A DNA stretch of 64,000 bases, taken from JAHQVK01 sp036788295. GTDB lineage: Bacteria; Myxococcota; Kuafuiibacteriia; Kuafuiibacteriales; Kuafuiibacteriaceae. The notes beneath the pieces are model-generated. The model was not told the origin of the DNA, made no database searches, and worked only from the letters and a program-made list of their open reading frames with translations. Position numbers and translations under genes: made by a program. Below, piece after piece: positions 52,882 through 62,087 of this stretch; position 1 is the first letter of the stretch; each line of letters starts with the position of its first letter. The stretch covers positions 60,697 to 124,696 of the forward strand of contig DAIQNR010000007.1 of the NCBI GenBank assembly GCA_036788295.1, read 5' to 3'.

Positions 52882-55415
52882 CGCTGGGACTCGAGCTTCT
52901 CGATCCGTCCTCGAACGGCCCCGCCGGCCGGACTGTCGGGGACGAGCTCGAGGTAGCGGCGGTACGCGGAGGCCGCCCGCCGCCGCTCGCCGAGCTTCTC
53001 GTACTTCACGCCCAGGTTCCAAAACGCGCACGAAGCCTCGGGGTGGGCCTCCGCCAGGGACTCGAAGGCGGCGAGCGCGGCTTCCGGGTCAGGCGCGTTT
53101 CGAAACAGGATCTCGCGGCAGGCAGCATCGGGGCTGAGCGCCCGCTCGGGCCGCTGGGCGGGGCGAACCGGGCGAGCGCGAGGAGGCGGGGGCGAGGAGA
53201 GACGAAGCTCGGGCTTGCCTGCGCCGAGATCGGAGAGGGCGAGCCGAGCCTCCTGCGCCACCTTGTCGGGCCCGGAAGAGACGACCGTGCGATAGGCGGC
53301 GACCGCCTCGGTCCGACGACCCAGCGCCCGAAGCACGTCCGCCCGTCCGAGCGTCGCCCGCGCCGCCAGCTCGGACCCGATCGCTGCCCGGGCGGCCTCA
53401 CGATAGAGAGCCTCGGCCCGCTCGAGCTGCCCCGCGGTCCTCGCCGCCTCGGCGTCGGCCCATAGAGCCGGGCCCGACCGGGGACTGGGCGCGGACCGCT
53501 CGACCAGCGCGGCCACCGCCGGCGCGGGCGCCGGCCGCTTTGGCCGCTCGGTCCCCCACCGAGCGAGCAGGAGCCCGAGCCCGACCGAGATGGCCACGGC
53601 GCCGCCGAGGACGGCGAGCCTCCGGCCGAGCGGCGCCGGGTCGGAGTCGGAGGCGTCGAGGCGCGCCCCCCGCACCCGCACCGAAACCCCGCGGGGGGGC
53701 CGACCCACCCCGATCGTCTGCTTGGCCACCGCGGCCCCGGCGACCAAGGGGCGGTGGGGGCGAGGCGGGGTCCGGCGGGGGCGCTCGAGTTGCTCGGTCG
53801 AGATCTGCCCTTCGCCCCGGAGGGGCGGCTCTGAAGCCACAACCGGGGAACCGTTCGGCGCCGGCCGGTCCGGGGACGCAGCCTGGGTGGGATCCTCGTC
53901 GAGCTCCGAGAGCGGCGCCGGACGCACGATCACGTCCGCCTCGTCCACCAAGGAGACCTCGATTCGGTGGGCGCCCCCGACCAGGAGCGGGGCCGCGGCC
54001 TCGAACTCGGCGAGCACATCGAGCCCGCCCACCTCGGCCAAGGTCATCTCCTCCTGGTCCACGGTCGCCACGTCCGCGAGCGTCTCCTCGGCGCCCCATA
54101 CGGAGGCCTCCTCCAGCCGGGGGCCGAGCTCTCGGGTCTGCCTGAGCAGGGCGAGCTCGGGGCGGGTCTCGAGAAGGGGCGCGACCGGGACCGGAGCGTG
54201 CTCGGAGTCGGTCTCGTGGTCGTTGTCCACCCCGAACAGGGGCAGCGCCGCTTCGGAACGGGTGTGTTCGACCGTCCGCTCCTCGGACCAGGCGGGGGGC
54301 CGCACCGGCTCGAGCGCGGCGCCCTCCCGAACGGCGGGCAAGTCCGGCTCGACCGATGCCTGCGCCAGCGAGGCGCCTTCGACCGACCGCTCGACCGGTT
54401 CTTCGGGGAGACGCTCCTCGTTCAGGCAAGCCAGCACCGCGTCGAGCGCGGCCACCACCGACGCCGCGTCCGGGAAGCGGTCGGCCGGCCGCTTCGCGAG
54501 CAGGCGGTCGACCACCGGACCCAGGGCCCGGGCCGCGGGGGTCGCCCCTTCGAGCTGCGGGTGGGCTTCGCGCGCGATCTTGTCGATGACCTCGTAGACA
54601 TCGCCGCCCGAGAACGGGGCATCCCCGGTGATCATCGTGAACAAGAGCACCCCGAGCGAGAACAGGTCGGCGCGGCCGTCGATGGGCAGATCCTTCTCGC
54701 GGAGGCGCTCCGGGGCGAGGTAGCTCGGGGTCCCCAGAATCTGGCCCTGTTTGGTGAGGGCGACGCTCCCGCTCTTCGCGATCCCGAAGTCGAGGAGGAC
54801 CGCGTCGCCTCTCGTCCGCAAGAATACGTTCGAAGGCTTGATGTCGCGGTGGATGACTCCAGCGCCGTGGGACAGCGAAAGGGCCTCGGCCACCGAGCGT
54901 GCCACCTCGACCGCGCTGCGAAGGGGCAGCGCGCCATCGTCCCGAAGGACCCGAGCGAGCGAGCGGCCATCGAGGAACTCCATGACGTAGAAGTGGAGCA
55001 CCTCCTGTCGTCCGCCGGGCAGCGGGCTGCGCTCGAGGCCGACGTCGAAGACGGTCACGATCGCCGGGTGCTCGAGCCGGCCGACGATCTTGGTCTCGCG
55101 GCGGAACCGCTCGACGACCTCTTGCCGCTCCTCTTCGGGGACGAGATCGGGCTCGAGGGTCTTGATCGCCACCCTTCGATCGATTCCGGGATCGTAGGCC
55201 TCGTAGACGACCCCCATCCCTCCTCGGCCCAGCTCTCCGAGCACCAGGTAGCGCCCGACGACGAGGCGGGAGTCGGGCCTTCGGGCCCGCTGCAGCAGAC
55301 GGGCGCGAACCGCGGGGTCGAGGGCATCGAGGTCGAGCCCCAAGTCCTGGAGCCGGCTGTCGAGGTGAGCCCGGCGTCTCGGGTCGAGGACCGATGCGGC
55401 GTCGGGGGCATCCAC
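52878..55415 (-). CDS. Membrane Ser/Thr protein kinase with TPR sensor domain
   Basis: The 845-aa protein (GTG start) begins with a helical segment and then a Hanks kinase domain (about 55-325). This has the Gly loop GRGGMGVV, K85 in VAIKTLE, HRDIKPSN, LDFGIAK and LAPERL. A 260-residue acidic and Pro-rich linker leads to one transmembrane helix (about 601-620). The extracytoplasmic part carries TPR-like repeats (about 650-730 and 770-840), ending in YEKLGERRRAASAYRRYLELVPDSP. The layout, kinase inside and TPR outside, suggests a receptor for a periplasmic protein. It overlaps and precedes the ComEA-like gene (GTGA). Confidence 0.88.
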   Translation of the reverse strand: MDAPDAASVLDPRRRAHLDSRLQDLGLDLDALDPAVRARLLQRARRPDSRLVVGRYLVLGELGRGGMGVVYEAYDPGIDRRVAIKTLEPDLVPEEERQEVVERFRRETKIVGRLEHPAIVTVFDVGLERSPLPGGRQEVLHFYVMEFLDGRSLARVLRDDGALPLRSAVEVARSVAEALSLSHGAGVIHRDIKPSNVFLRTRGDAVLLDFGIAKSGSVALTKQGQILGTPSYLAPERLREKDLPIDGRADLFSLGVLLFTMITGDAPFSGGDVYEVIDKIAREAHPQLEGATPAARALGPVVDRLLAKRPADRFPDAASVVAALDAVLACLNEERLPEEPVERSVEGASLAQASVEPDLPAVREGAALEPVRPPAWSEERTVEHTRSEAALPLFGVDNDHETDSEHAPVPVAPLLETRPELALLRQTRELGPRLEEASVWGAEETLADVATVDQEEMTLAEVGGLDVLAEFEAAAPLLVGGAHRIEVSLVDEADVIVRPAPLSELDEDPTQAASPDRPAPNGSPVVASEPPLRGEGQISTEQLERPRRTPPRPHRPLVAGAAVAKQTIGVGRPPRGVSVRVRGARLDASDSDPAPLGRRLAVLGGAVAISVGLGLLLARWGTERPKRPAPAPAVAALVERSAPSPRSGPALWADAEAARTAGQLERAEALYREAARAAIGSELAARATLGRADVLRALGRRTEAVAAYRTVVSSGPDKVAQEARLALSDLGAGKPELRLSSPPPPRARPVRPAQRPERALSPDAACREILFRNAPDPEAALAAFESLAEAHPEASCAFWNLGVKYEKLGERRRAASAYRRYLELVPDSPAGGAVRGRIEKLESQR

Positions 55416-55476
55416 GGACGTCGAGAGCGTAGCAGGGCCGTCGCTCCCCCGCCGCTCCGACGTTCGCGCTTCGATG

Positions 55477-56412
55477 TCACGGGCTCATGATCTGGGCCGC
55501 CCCAGGGAGGACCTCGAAGCGAGCGGAGAGGCGGCCCGGCTGCTCTCCATCGAGGTCGAGCAGGCACGGCAGATCGGCGTCGGCTTCGATGACCCGCCCG
55601 CCGGTCACCCGGGCGCTCTGCCACCGCACGTGCCGTCCGGAATACACGTCGAGAGCCCGCCCCACCTCGCGCGGTCCCGCTTCGAGCAGGAGCACGACCT
55701 CGAGCCGCCCGTCGTCGAGCCGGGCGTCGGGAGCGATGCGCACCCCGCCCCCGAAGTACGCTCCGTTGCCGACCGCCCCGAGCAGCAGCGGGCCGTCGTG
55801 AAACGACTCTCCGTCGACGACGACCCGAACCGGGACCCTCCGGTACTCGAACAGCGCCGACACGATGCTACCCACGAAAGAGAGGGACCCAAAGCGCTTG
55901 CCCGAGGCGTTCACCTTCTCGTCCACGAGTCCGGTGAGGCCAAAGCTCGCCACGTTGACGAAGGCCCGGCGGCGCCGCTGCCCGTCCGGACCGACGAAGG
56001 TGCACAGACCGAGGTCGAGCGGCCCCACCCGGCCCGAGGCCAGGTGGGAAAACAGGCCGGGACCTCGACCGGGGAGCCCGAGCAGTCGAGCGAGGTCGCC
56101 TCCCGTGCCCCGGCGCACCGGGGCAAGGACGATCCCGGGACGGATAGGCTCCGCTCCGATCCCGAGCTCGGGGTCGGCCGGGAACAGCCCGCACGCCACC
56201 TCGTTGAGCGTTCCGTCGCCCCCGATGACGATGAGCCGCTCCACCCCGGCGAGCACCGCCCGGCGAGCGAGCTCGGTCGCGTGGCCGGGATGGGCGGTGA
56301 ACACCTCCTCTGCGCTTCCGACCGCGCGAACGAGCGCCGGACGCAGGCGGGTGAAGCGCCGCCCGGTGCTGCCGCCGCCGCTCTCGGGGTTGACGATGAT
56401 CAGGGTTTTCAT
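55477..56412 (-). CDS. YegS/DgkB-family lipid kinase
   Basis: The 311-aa protein has the diacylglycerol-kinase catalytic fold: IIVNPESGGGSTGRRF at the start, IGGDGTLNEVACG and LAPVRRGTGGDLARLLG. The C-terminal beta-sandwich ends GPREVGRALDVYSG and TGGRVIEADADLPCLLDLDGE. It phosphorylates diacylglycerol or related lipids. The ATG overlaps the stop of the Fe-S protein gene (ATGA). Whether it is DgkB-like (membrane homeostasis) or acts on another lipid cannot be decided here. Confidence 0.9.
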   Translation of the reverse strand: MKTLIIVNPESGGGSTGRRFTRLRPALVRAVGSAEEVFTAHPGHATELARRAVLAGVERLIVIGGDGTLNEVACGLFPADPELGIGAEPIRPGIVLAPVRRGTGGDLARLLGLPGRGPGLFSHLASGRVGPLDLGLCTFVGPDGQRRRRAFVNVASFGLTGLVDEKVNASGKRFGSLSFVGSIVSALFEYRRVPVRVVVDGESFHDGPLLLGAVGNGAYFGGGVRIAPDARLDDGRLEVVLLLEAGPREVGRALDVYSGRHVRWQSARVTGGRVIEADADLPCLLDLDGEQPGRLSARFEVLPGAAQIMSP

Positions 56413-57485
56413 GGGCAAATGAGTTCGGCCAATTCGAGCACCGGGAGGTCGGGATGGGTGGCGGCCAGGTGAGCCGCGCACCGTGGTGAAAGGGCGAGCA
56501 AGGCGTCCGTCCCGGTCGCGGTCCACTCGGCGACCCGGGCCTCGGCGAGGTCCCGCGCCACCGCTGGCGCGCCGATTGGCATGAGCCCGCCCGCTCCGCA
56601 GCAATCGGGACCGAGCGCGCGCCAACGGCCAGGCAGAAGCTGGTCCAGCAACCCCACCGGAGGCTCGCCGCACGCTGCGAGCACGGCGTACCGAAGCCCC
56701 GGACGCCTTGGCTCGAGGTTGGGTGCAGCGGCCCACAGAGTGGCGAGATCCACGATCTGCGGCGCGAGGAGGATCCCGTAGCGGGCATATTCCGCCCTGA
56801 AGGTTCGAGCGCACGCCGAGTCGTGAACCACGAGTCGCCCCAAGGCGGCGAACACCCGGGAGAGCCGGGCGGCGTGGGCCACGAAACCCTCGACGTCGCC
56901 CGCTTCGAGCAGCGGCGCCCCGCAGCACAGGGCCGAGGCTTCGGTGGCGCGCAGGTCGGCGACCTCGAGCAGTCGGGACGCCCGCATCGCGGCGCTCGCC
57001 GCGCCGGGCCGGGCGTGCAGGGTCGCGCAGCCGGGGAAATACACGTCCACGGCCACCCGGCTCACCCTGGTCTCGGCCCCGGCGAGCACCTCTTCGAGCG
57101 CAGGGAGCAGGCTCAGCCCGAGCGCGTTTCCGGCCACCCCGAAGCACGCCGCCGCCTCCGCGACGGCCGCCGGCCCGAACCCAGCCGAGGCGACCCGAGA
57201 CCGGGCGACGCCGAGCCAGCGGGGCACGTCCACGTCGAAGCCGCAGGCGTCGGTGCACGCGCCGCAGCCGGTGCAGTGCCAGGGGCGGTCCCCGACCGAT
57301 TCCGCGGTGAGCCGCCCGTCGGCCAGCAAGCCAGCCTGCACCATCAGCCCCCGGGGGCTCACCGTCTCCCTCCCGTCCGCCTCCGCCACCGGGCACACGG
57401 CCCGGCACGGTGCGGGACACGGGATGCAGGTCGCGTAGGCGGCCCGCTCTTCGGAGGGAAGGGTCGGCAGCCGCTTGGTGAGCAT
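56409..57485 (-). CDS. CCG-domain Fe-S protein (GlcF/HdrD-like)
   Basis: The 358-aa protein has N-terminal 4Fe-4S ligands (CIPCPAPCRAVCP and CTGCGACTDACGFD) and C-terminal CCG domains (VYFPGCATL, ALCCGAPL, DSACARTF, GPDCCGAGG) of the kind that bind 4Fe-4S for disulfide or quinone chemistry. Relatives include glycolate oxidase GlcF, heterodisulfide reductase HdrD and lactate oxidase LldE. The usual partner (FAD subunit GlcD/E or HdrA) is not nearby. It overlaps the lipid kinase by 4 bp. Its electron partner and substrate are unknown. Confidence 0.85.
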   Translation of the reverse strand: MLTKRLPTLPSEERAAYATCIPCPAPCRAVCPVAEADGRETVSPRGLMVQAGLLADGRLTAESVGDRPWHCTGCGACTDACGFDVDVPRWLGVARSRVASAGFGPAAVAEAAACFGVAGNALGLSLLPALEEVLAGAETRVSRVAVDVYFPGCATLHARPGAASAAMRASRLLEVADLRATEASALCCGAPLLEAGDVEGFVAHAARLSRVFAALGRLVVHDSACARTFRAEYARYGILLAPQIVDLATLWAAAPNLEPRRPGLRYAVLAACGEPPVGLLDQLLPGRWRALGPDCCGAGGLMPIGAPAVARDLAEARVAEWTATGTDALLALSPRCAAHLAATHPDLPVLELAELICP

Positions 57486-57541
57486 GGTAGGTGGTTATCG
57501 GACGGGGACCCGAGCCACAACGACCGGCCCCGTTTCGCGTC

Positions 57542-58330
57542 CTAGGCCCAGGCCGAGAGCGCATCGAGCGCCGCGGCGTGAAGGGCGTACGTGGCGGCGG
57601 CGACGATCCGGCCGCTCGTCTCGGGCGGGCCGCCGTCCCAGGCCGTGATGAAGCCGCCCGCCCCCCGAACCACCGGCACGAGCGCCGACACGTCGTACCG
57701 CTTCAGACCGGCCTCGACGACGAGGTCCAGGTGGCCGAGCGCGAGCAAGGCGTAGGCGTAGGCGTCGAGCCCGAAGCGGGTCACGGGGCACAGCCCGGTG
57801 AGGGTCCCCACCGCGGCGGACTCCTCTTCGGACATGTAGCCCACGGGAACGGGGCGGGGGTCGGTCGTCGCCGCTCGGGCCTCCCGAAGTGAGGACACCG
57901 AGGACACCGACGCCGGCCGGGACCCATCTTGGTTTCGGTATTGGGTGCCGCTCGGGCCGCCGACCCACATCTCACCGGTGAACGGTTGCGCGATGGCGCC
58001 GTAGCGCGGGTCCCCCCGCCACTCGAGCCCCACCAAGGTCGTCCAAGTGGGGGTGCCGCTCATGAATCCCCGGGTCCCGTCGATCGGGTCGAGCACCCAA
58101 CGCCAGTCACCGTCGCCGACGGTCTCCGGAAACTCTTCGCCGAGCACGCCGTGGCCCGGGAACTCGGCCCCGATCAGCGCCCGCATCGCCTGCTCGGCGG
58201 CCCGGTCCCCCTCCGTGACCGGGTCGTACATCCCCCCTTCCGCCTTGTTCTCGGCCCCGGCCGAGGACCGAAACCTCGCGAGCGCCGCCGCCGCGCCCGC
58301 GCCGGCGACGCGCTCCACCGCCTCCTCCAT
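57542..58330 (-). CDS. Inositol-monophosphatase-family phosphatase (HisN-like)
   Basis: The 262-aa protein has the Mg-binding GEEFPE, WVLDPIDGTRGF (the WxDPxDGT motif) and the late acidic loop GLKRYDVSALVPVVRGAGG. Sequences of this shape include bacterial histidinol-phosphatase HisN and 3'(2'),5'-bisphosphate nucleotidases. GTRGF with a hydrophobic residue favours HisN over inositol phosphatase, but this is not conclusive and no his genes are adjacent. It lies one base after pilT, so it probably shares that transcript. Confidence 0.85.
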   Translation of the reverse strand: MEEAVERVAGAGAAAALARFRSSAGAENKAEGGMYDPVTEGDRAAEQAMRALIGAEFPGHGVLGEEFPETVGDGDWRWVLDPIDGTRGFMSGTPTWTTLVGLEWRGDPRYGAIAQPFTGEMWVGGPSGTQYRNQDGSRPASVSSVSSLREARAATTDPRPVPVGYMSEEESAAVGTLTGLCPVTRFGLDAYAYALLALGHLDLVVEAGLKRYDVSALVPVVRGAGGFITAWDGGPPETSGRIVAAATYALHAAALDALSAWA

Positions 58331-58331
58331 G

Positions 58332-59411
58332 TCAGCTCACGTACAGCGCCCGCTCGAAGTCGGCGGGGTTGGTGGCGGCCTGGCGGGCGACGTCGAGGGT
58401 GATGGTTCCGGACTGGTAGAGCTCGATGATGTGTTGGTCGAAGGATTGGGTTCCATACATGTCGCGGCTGCGCTCGATGTAGTCCTTCAGCTCCGGGGTC
58501 CGGGCCGGGTCCTTGATGAGCTCTTGGGCGGTGAGCGTCATGATCATGATCTCCATCGCGACGACGCGCCCCTGGTTGTCGGCTCGGCGCAGGAGCCGCT
58601 GGGAGATCGTGCCCTTCAGGTTCTCGGCGAGCCGGATTCGCATCCCATCCTGGGCGTCGTGAGGGAAGACGTCGATGATGCGACCGATCGTCTTCGCGGC
58701 GTCGGTCGTGTGCACGGTGGAGAGGACGAGGTGGCCGGTCTCCGCTGCCTTCAGCCCGGTATCGATCGTGACCGCGTCCCGCATCTCGCCCACGAGGATG
58801 ACATCGGGGTCCTGGCGGAGGGCGGCCCTGAGGGCGAGCGAAAACGACTCCGTGTCTGCCCCGACCTCCCGCTGCGTGACCCGGGCGAGCTGGTCCTCGT
58901 GGAGAAACTCGATCGGATCCTCGATCGTCACCACGTGCTTTCTCGAGCTCCGGTTGATCTCGTTCACCATCGCCGCCAGCGTCGTGGATTTGCCCGAGCC
59001 GGTGACGCCGGTGACGAGCACGAGCCCGCGCTCTTCCCTGGCGAGCTTCTTGAGCACTTCGGGCAGCCCCAGATCGTCGAGCGAGGGGATGTTTCTCGGG
59101 ATCACCCGGAGCACGGCGGCGAAGTGGCCCTTCTGGCGGAGGATGTTGACCCGGAAGCGGCCGACGTTCTCCACCTGGTAGGACGTGTCGAACTCCTTCA
59201 GTTTGCGCAGGTCGGTGTCGTACCCGATCTGGTGGAGGATGTGGCCGACGAGCCCAGCCATACCGTCCACGCTGATCGGCTCGAGCTTCTGGATCTCCTT
59301 GAGGACGCCGTGCACTCGAAGCGTGGGCAGAGCGCCCGCCTTCAAGTGGATGTCGGAGGCCCCGGCCTTCACCGCGGCCGCGAGCAGTTTGTCGAAGAGT
59401 CGCGGGTCCAT
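58332..59411 (-). CDS. pilT: Type IV pilus retraction ATPase PilT
   Basis: PilT hexamers depolymerise the pilus for twitching motility. The 359-aa protein has GASDIHLKAGALPTLRVHG in the N-terminal domain, Walker A GVTGSGKSTT, the Asp box region TIEDPIEFLH, Walker B DVILVGEMRD and the His box ETGHLVLSTVHT, with a C-terminal FERALYVS tail. It is closer to PilT than PilB. No other pil gene is in the window. ATG at 59411 is in the conserved context MDPRLFDKLL. An inositol-monophosphatase gene follows by one base. Confidence 0.94.
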   Translation of the reverse strand: MDPRLFDKLLAAAVKAGASDIHLKAGALPTLRVHGVLKEIQKLEPISVDGMAGLVGHILHQIGYDTDLRKLKEFDTSYQVENVGRFRVNILRQKGHFAAVLRVIPRNIPSLDDLGLPEVLKKLAREERGLVLVTGVTGSGKSTTLAAMVNEINRSSRKHVVTIEDPIEFLHEDQLARVTQREVGADTESFSLALRAALRQDPDVILVGEMRDAVTIDTGLKAAETGHLVLSTVHTTDAAKTIGRIIDVFPHDAQDGMRIRLAENLKGTISQRLLRRADNQGRVVAMEIMIMTLTAQELIKDPARTPELKDYIERSRDMYGTQSFDQHIIELYQSGTITLDVARQAATNPADFERALYVS

Positions 59412-59670
59412 TCCAAAGCCTCCGGCGCACCGACCGAAAACCGGGCCGGGCTGCGTCCCCGTGCTCTCCCGAGCCCGAAGGAGAGTCAAGCCGGCGAGCT
59501 ACGGCACCATGGGGATGGCCTCGGTCGTGGCGGGGTGCTATCGCCCCTCTCCACGGCGACGTTTTTTCGGAACCCCGGTCCCGAATCGTTGTCCGCACCC
59601 CAGAGGTCGCTCTCCCGTGGTCTGGTCTTGTCTGGTTGAGCCTTTGGTACCGCCGCTGGTGGGCCGGGGC
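59412..59670. other. Intergenic stretch between pilT and a possible secreted-protein gene
   Basis: No recognised gene, RNA or repeat was found. One T6 run (in GACGTTTTTTCGG) and several GC-rich stems without T-tails occur. The + frame that becomes the secreted-protein candidate is open here but lacks coding-like or family-like sequence. Confidence 0.5.
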
Positions 59671-60120
59671 GTGGGTCCTCGAGGCGGTCGTACCGCCTTG
59701 CGCCGGACCAGGCTGGCCGCTTCGGCCCTGTTCGTGACCGCGGTGATGGCGGTCGGCGCCAGCGGGACCGAAGGCGGACTCTTCGACGAGCCGAGCCGAA
59801 GCACGGTGGCGGAGGGGGTGGACACCAACCCCCATCGCCCCCCCCAGACCGAAGACCGGGACCACGGCGCGATCGTGGCCGCGACCCCGGCGGAAGAACG
59901 GCGGCGCCAGACGCCCCGACGACCGCCGCTCGCCCCTCGCTTCGAGTGGGACGCCATATGGGCTGCTCGACTGAGACACGCGCTCGACGCGAGCCGGGAC
60001 GCGGACGCGCTCGGCGACGGGCGTCGAAGGGAGCGGCTCGTGCGCTCTCAACCCCCATCCTATCTGCGATTCGGCTCTGGTACCCACCAGGCCGGACCGT
60101 TCAGTCCATCGCTCGCCTGA
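59671..60120 (+). CDS. Possible secreted protein, unknown function
   Basis: A 149-aa frame opens with a GTG. It has a Sec-like N-terminus: RRTRLAASALFVTAVMAVGASG (Arg-rich then a 13-residue hydrophobic core; cleavage near GASG). The mature part is Arg/Pro-rich with RFEWDAIWAARLRHALDASRDADA and no family match. Codon third positions are GC-rich through most of it, as in the neighbours. A TTG at 59698 would give a tighter signal peptide. It could be a chance open frame in this GC-rich DNA; a 98-bp reverse-free gap separates it from the motor genes. Confidence 0.42.
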   Translation: MGPRGGRTALRRTRLAASALFVTAVMAVGASGTEGGLFDEPSRSTVAEGVDTNPHRPPQTEDRDHGAIVAATPAEERRRQTPRRPPLAPRFEWDAIWAARLRHALDASRDADALGDGRRRERLVRSQPPSYLRFGSGTHQAGPFSPSLA

Positions 60121-60265
60121 GGCGCGGCGGCCCCGGACATGCGGGGAGGCCGAGTCTCGGGTCCATTACCTCACCCCTGCCCCCGGCTGGTCCGGGGGCC
60201 GTGCCCGGCTCTGCCGGTTGATTTCGACGAAGCGGGAGCGAGGCGCTCCCGAGGAGAGAAGACCG

Positions 60266-60931
60266 ATGTTCGATACGATTCAGCATGCGTGGAAAGAAGG
60301 CGGCTGGGGCATGTACCCGATCGCGGTGTGCTCGGTGTTCATCATCGCCATCGCCATCGAGCGCATCCAGTACCTGTACTTCAGGGCGTCGATCAGCAAG
60401 GACGCCTTCGTCCAGGCCATGCGCAAGTACATCCTCGACGGAAACGTCGGCAAGGCGCTCGCCCTGTGCAGCCAGACCCCGACCCCGCTCGCCAACATCA
60501 TCAAGTCCGGACTCGTGAAGGTGAACAAGTCGGACGCCGAGGTGCAGGCGGCCATGGACGAGGCCTCGCTGCGGGAGATGCCTCGCATCGAGAAGCGCAC
60601 GGCCTACCTCGCGATGCTCGCGAACGTCGCGATGCTCGCCGGGCTGCTCGGCACGATCTCCGGTCTCATCACCTGCTTCTCCGCAGTGGCCGGCGCCGAC
60701 GCCGCCGACCGCGCCATCGAGCTCGCCAAGGGCATCTCGGAGGCCATGAACTGCACCGCGTTCGGCTTGCTGACCGCGATCCCCGGCCTCGTGTTCTTCG
60801 GCATCCTGCAGGGCAAGACGCAGCAGCTGGCCGACGACATCAACGAGGCTTCGGTCTCGGTGCTCAACCTGATCGTGACCAACCGGGACAAGCTGGACCT
60901 GACCACCCTGGGCGCCGGGCGCGAGGACTGA
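60266..60931 (+). CDS. TolQ/ExbB/MotA-family proton-channel subunit
   Basis: The 221-aa protein has three membrane helices: YPIAVCSVFIIAIAIERIQ near the N-terminus, and the paired helices ANVAMLAGLLGTISGLITCF and TAIPGLVFFGILQ separated by a cytoplasmic loop. This is the TolQ/ExbB pattern. It forms the stator channel with TolR/ExbD partners, two of which follow. A GAGGAG ribosome binding site precedes the ATG at 60266; the open frame starting upstream has no membrane match. The 1:1:1 order exbB-exbD-exbD also occurs in the myxobacterial Agl gliding motor, among others. Confidence 0.93.
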   Translation: MFDTIQHAWKEGGWGMYPIAVCSVFIIAIAIERIQYLYFRASISKDAFVQAMRKYILDGNVGKALALCSQTPTPLANIIKSGLVKVNKSDAEVQAAMDEASLREMPRIEKRTAYLAMLANVAMLAGLLGTISGLITCFSAVAGADAADRAIELAKGISEAMNCTAFGLLTAIPGLVFFGILQGKTQQLADDINEASVSVLNLIVTNRDKLDLTTLGAGRED

Positions 60932-60961
60932 TTCGCTCCTCGAGCGACCCAAGGAGGCGAA

Positions 60962-61444
60962 ATGGCTGGTGGCGGAACTCCCGTACCATCTGGAGGTGGC
61001 GGAAAAAAATCCGTGGACTTCCAGCTCAACCTGGTCCCGTTCATCGACCTGCTCTCGGTGCTCATCTCCTTTCTCCTGATGTCCGCGGTGTGGACGCAGA
61101 TCGCTCGGATCGAGGTGCGGCAGTCGCCGAACCTCCCCTCCGACGAGCCGCCGCCGGAGCAGGAAGAAGAGAAGCTGAACCTGAGCGTGGTCATCAAGGC
61201 CACCGGATACACGGTGACCAAGAAGGGCGGCCAGGTGATCAAAGAGATCGAGAAGCAAGGCGAGCTGTACGACACCACCGCGCTCAACGAGGTGCTCAAG
61301 CAGGTGGTGGTCGAGAACCCAGGCAACGAGGAGGTCACCGTGACCTCCGAGGACAGCGTGCCCTACCAGGATCTCATCACCGTGCTCGACCTGTGCCTCG
61401 ACAACAAGCTCGCGGGCATCTCGGTCGCAGGGATCGACTCGTGA
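60962..61444 (+). CDS. TolR/ExbD-family protein, first copy
   Basis: The 160-aa protein starts with a Gly-rich stretch, then one membrane helix with the proton-conducting Asp in VPFIDLLSVLISFLLM, then a periplasmic domain. The ribosome binding site AAGGAGG is strong and 4 bp from the ATG. It follows the TolQ-like gene by 30 bp. The periplasmic domain contains an acidic stretch (PPPEQEEEK) after the helix. It is distinct in sequence from the second copy, as in motor systems with two different TolR subunits. Confidence 0.92.
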   Translation: MAGGGTPVPSGGGGKKSVDFQLNLVPFIDLLSVLISFLLMSAVWTQIARIEVRQSPNLPSDEPPPEQEEEKLNLSVVIKATGYTVTKKGGQVIKEIEKQGELYDTTALNEVLKQVVVENPGNEEVTVTSEDSVPYQDLITVLDLCLDNKLAGISVAGIDS

Positions 61445-61458
61445 GGGAGGCCTGAACC

Positions 61459-62022
61459 ATGCCGATCAAGAAGCCGGGCAAACGCCCGTTTGCGCCTTGG
61501 CTCAAGAACCACAAGGCGCTGAAGGCTGGAGCCGGGAAGAAGAACGGGGTCGCCGACCTCCTCCTGACCCCGCTCATCGACATGTTCGTGATCTTGGTGG
61601 TGTTCCTGATCATGAACTTCTCGGCGACGAACGAGCTGCCGATCGCCAAGGGGATCACCCTGCCGCGGGCGTCCGTGCACATCCAGCGGGAGATGATGCC
61701 CTCGGTCGACATCTCGGAAGAGTCGATCGCGGTGGAAGGGGCCCGGGTAGGCCGGACGAGGGACATCCGGGAGGAGCAGGACCTGCGAATCCCGGCTCTG
61801 ACCGACAAGCTCCAGGAGCTGCGAAAGCTCGAGGAGCAGATGAACCCCGGTCAGGCGTTCAAGGGCGAGCTCATCATCAACAGCCACAAGGACATCGACT
61901 TCAAGGTGCTCCGGAAGGTGATGTTCGCCGCTGCCGACGCTGGCTACACGAAGGTCAGCTACGCCGTGCTCGAGACCTCGGACAGCGAGGGCGGCGGGTC
62001 CGAAGAAGCCCCGTCGGAGTGA
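61459..62022 (+). CDS. TolR/ExbD-family protein, second copy
   Basis: The 187-aa protein has a basic N-terminus (KKPGKRPFAPWLKNHKALKAG), one membrane helix with the Asp in TPLIDMFVILVVFLIM, and a periplasmic domain with RDIREEQDLRIPALTDKLQELRKL. It lies 14 bp after the first copy. The longer periplasmic part and basic N-terminus separate it from the first copy. The pair plus the TolQ-like protein should form a proton-driven motor; the driven partner is not identified. Confidence 0.92.
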   Translation: MPIKKPGKRPFAPWLKNHKALKAGAGKKNGVADLLLTPLIDMFVILVVFLIMNFSATNELPIAKGITLPRASVHIQREMMPSVDISEESIAVEGARVGRTRDIREEQDLRIPALTDKLQELRKLEEQMNPGQAFKGELIINSHKDIDFKVLRKVMFAAADAGYTKVSYAVLETSDSEGGGSEEAPSE

Positions 62023-62087
62023 GCTCGGCTGGCCCCATCCCCCTCCCTGCGGTTTTGCCGGGGAGGAATCTGGGCTAAGACGGTGCG

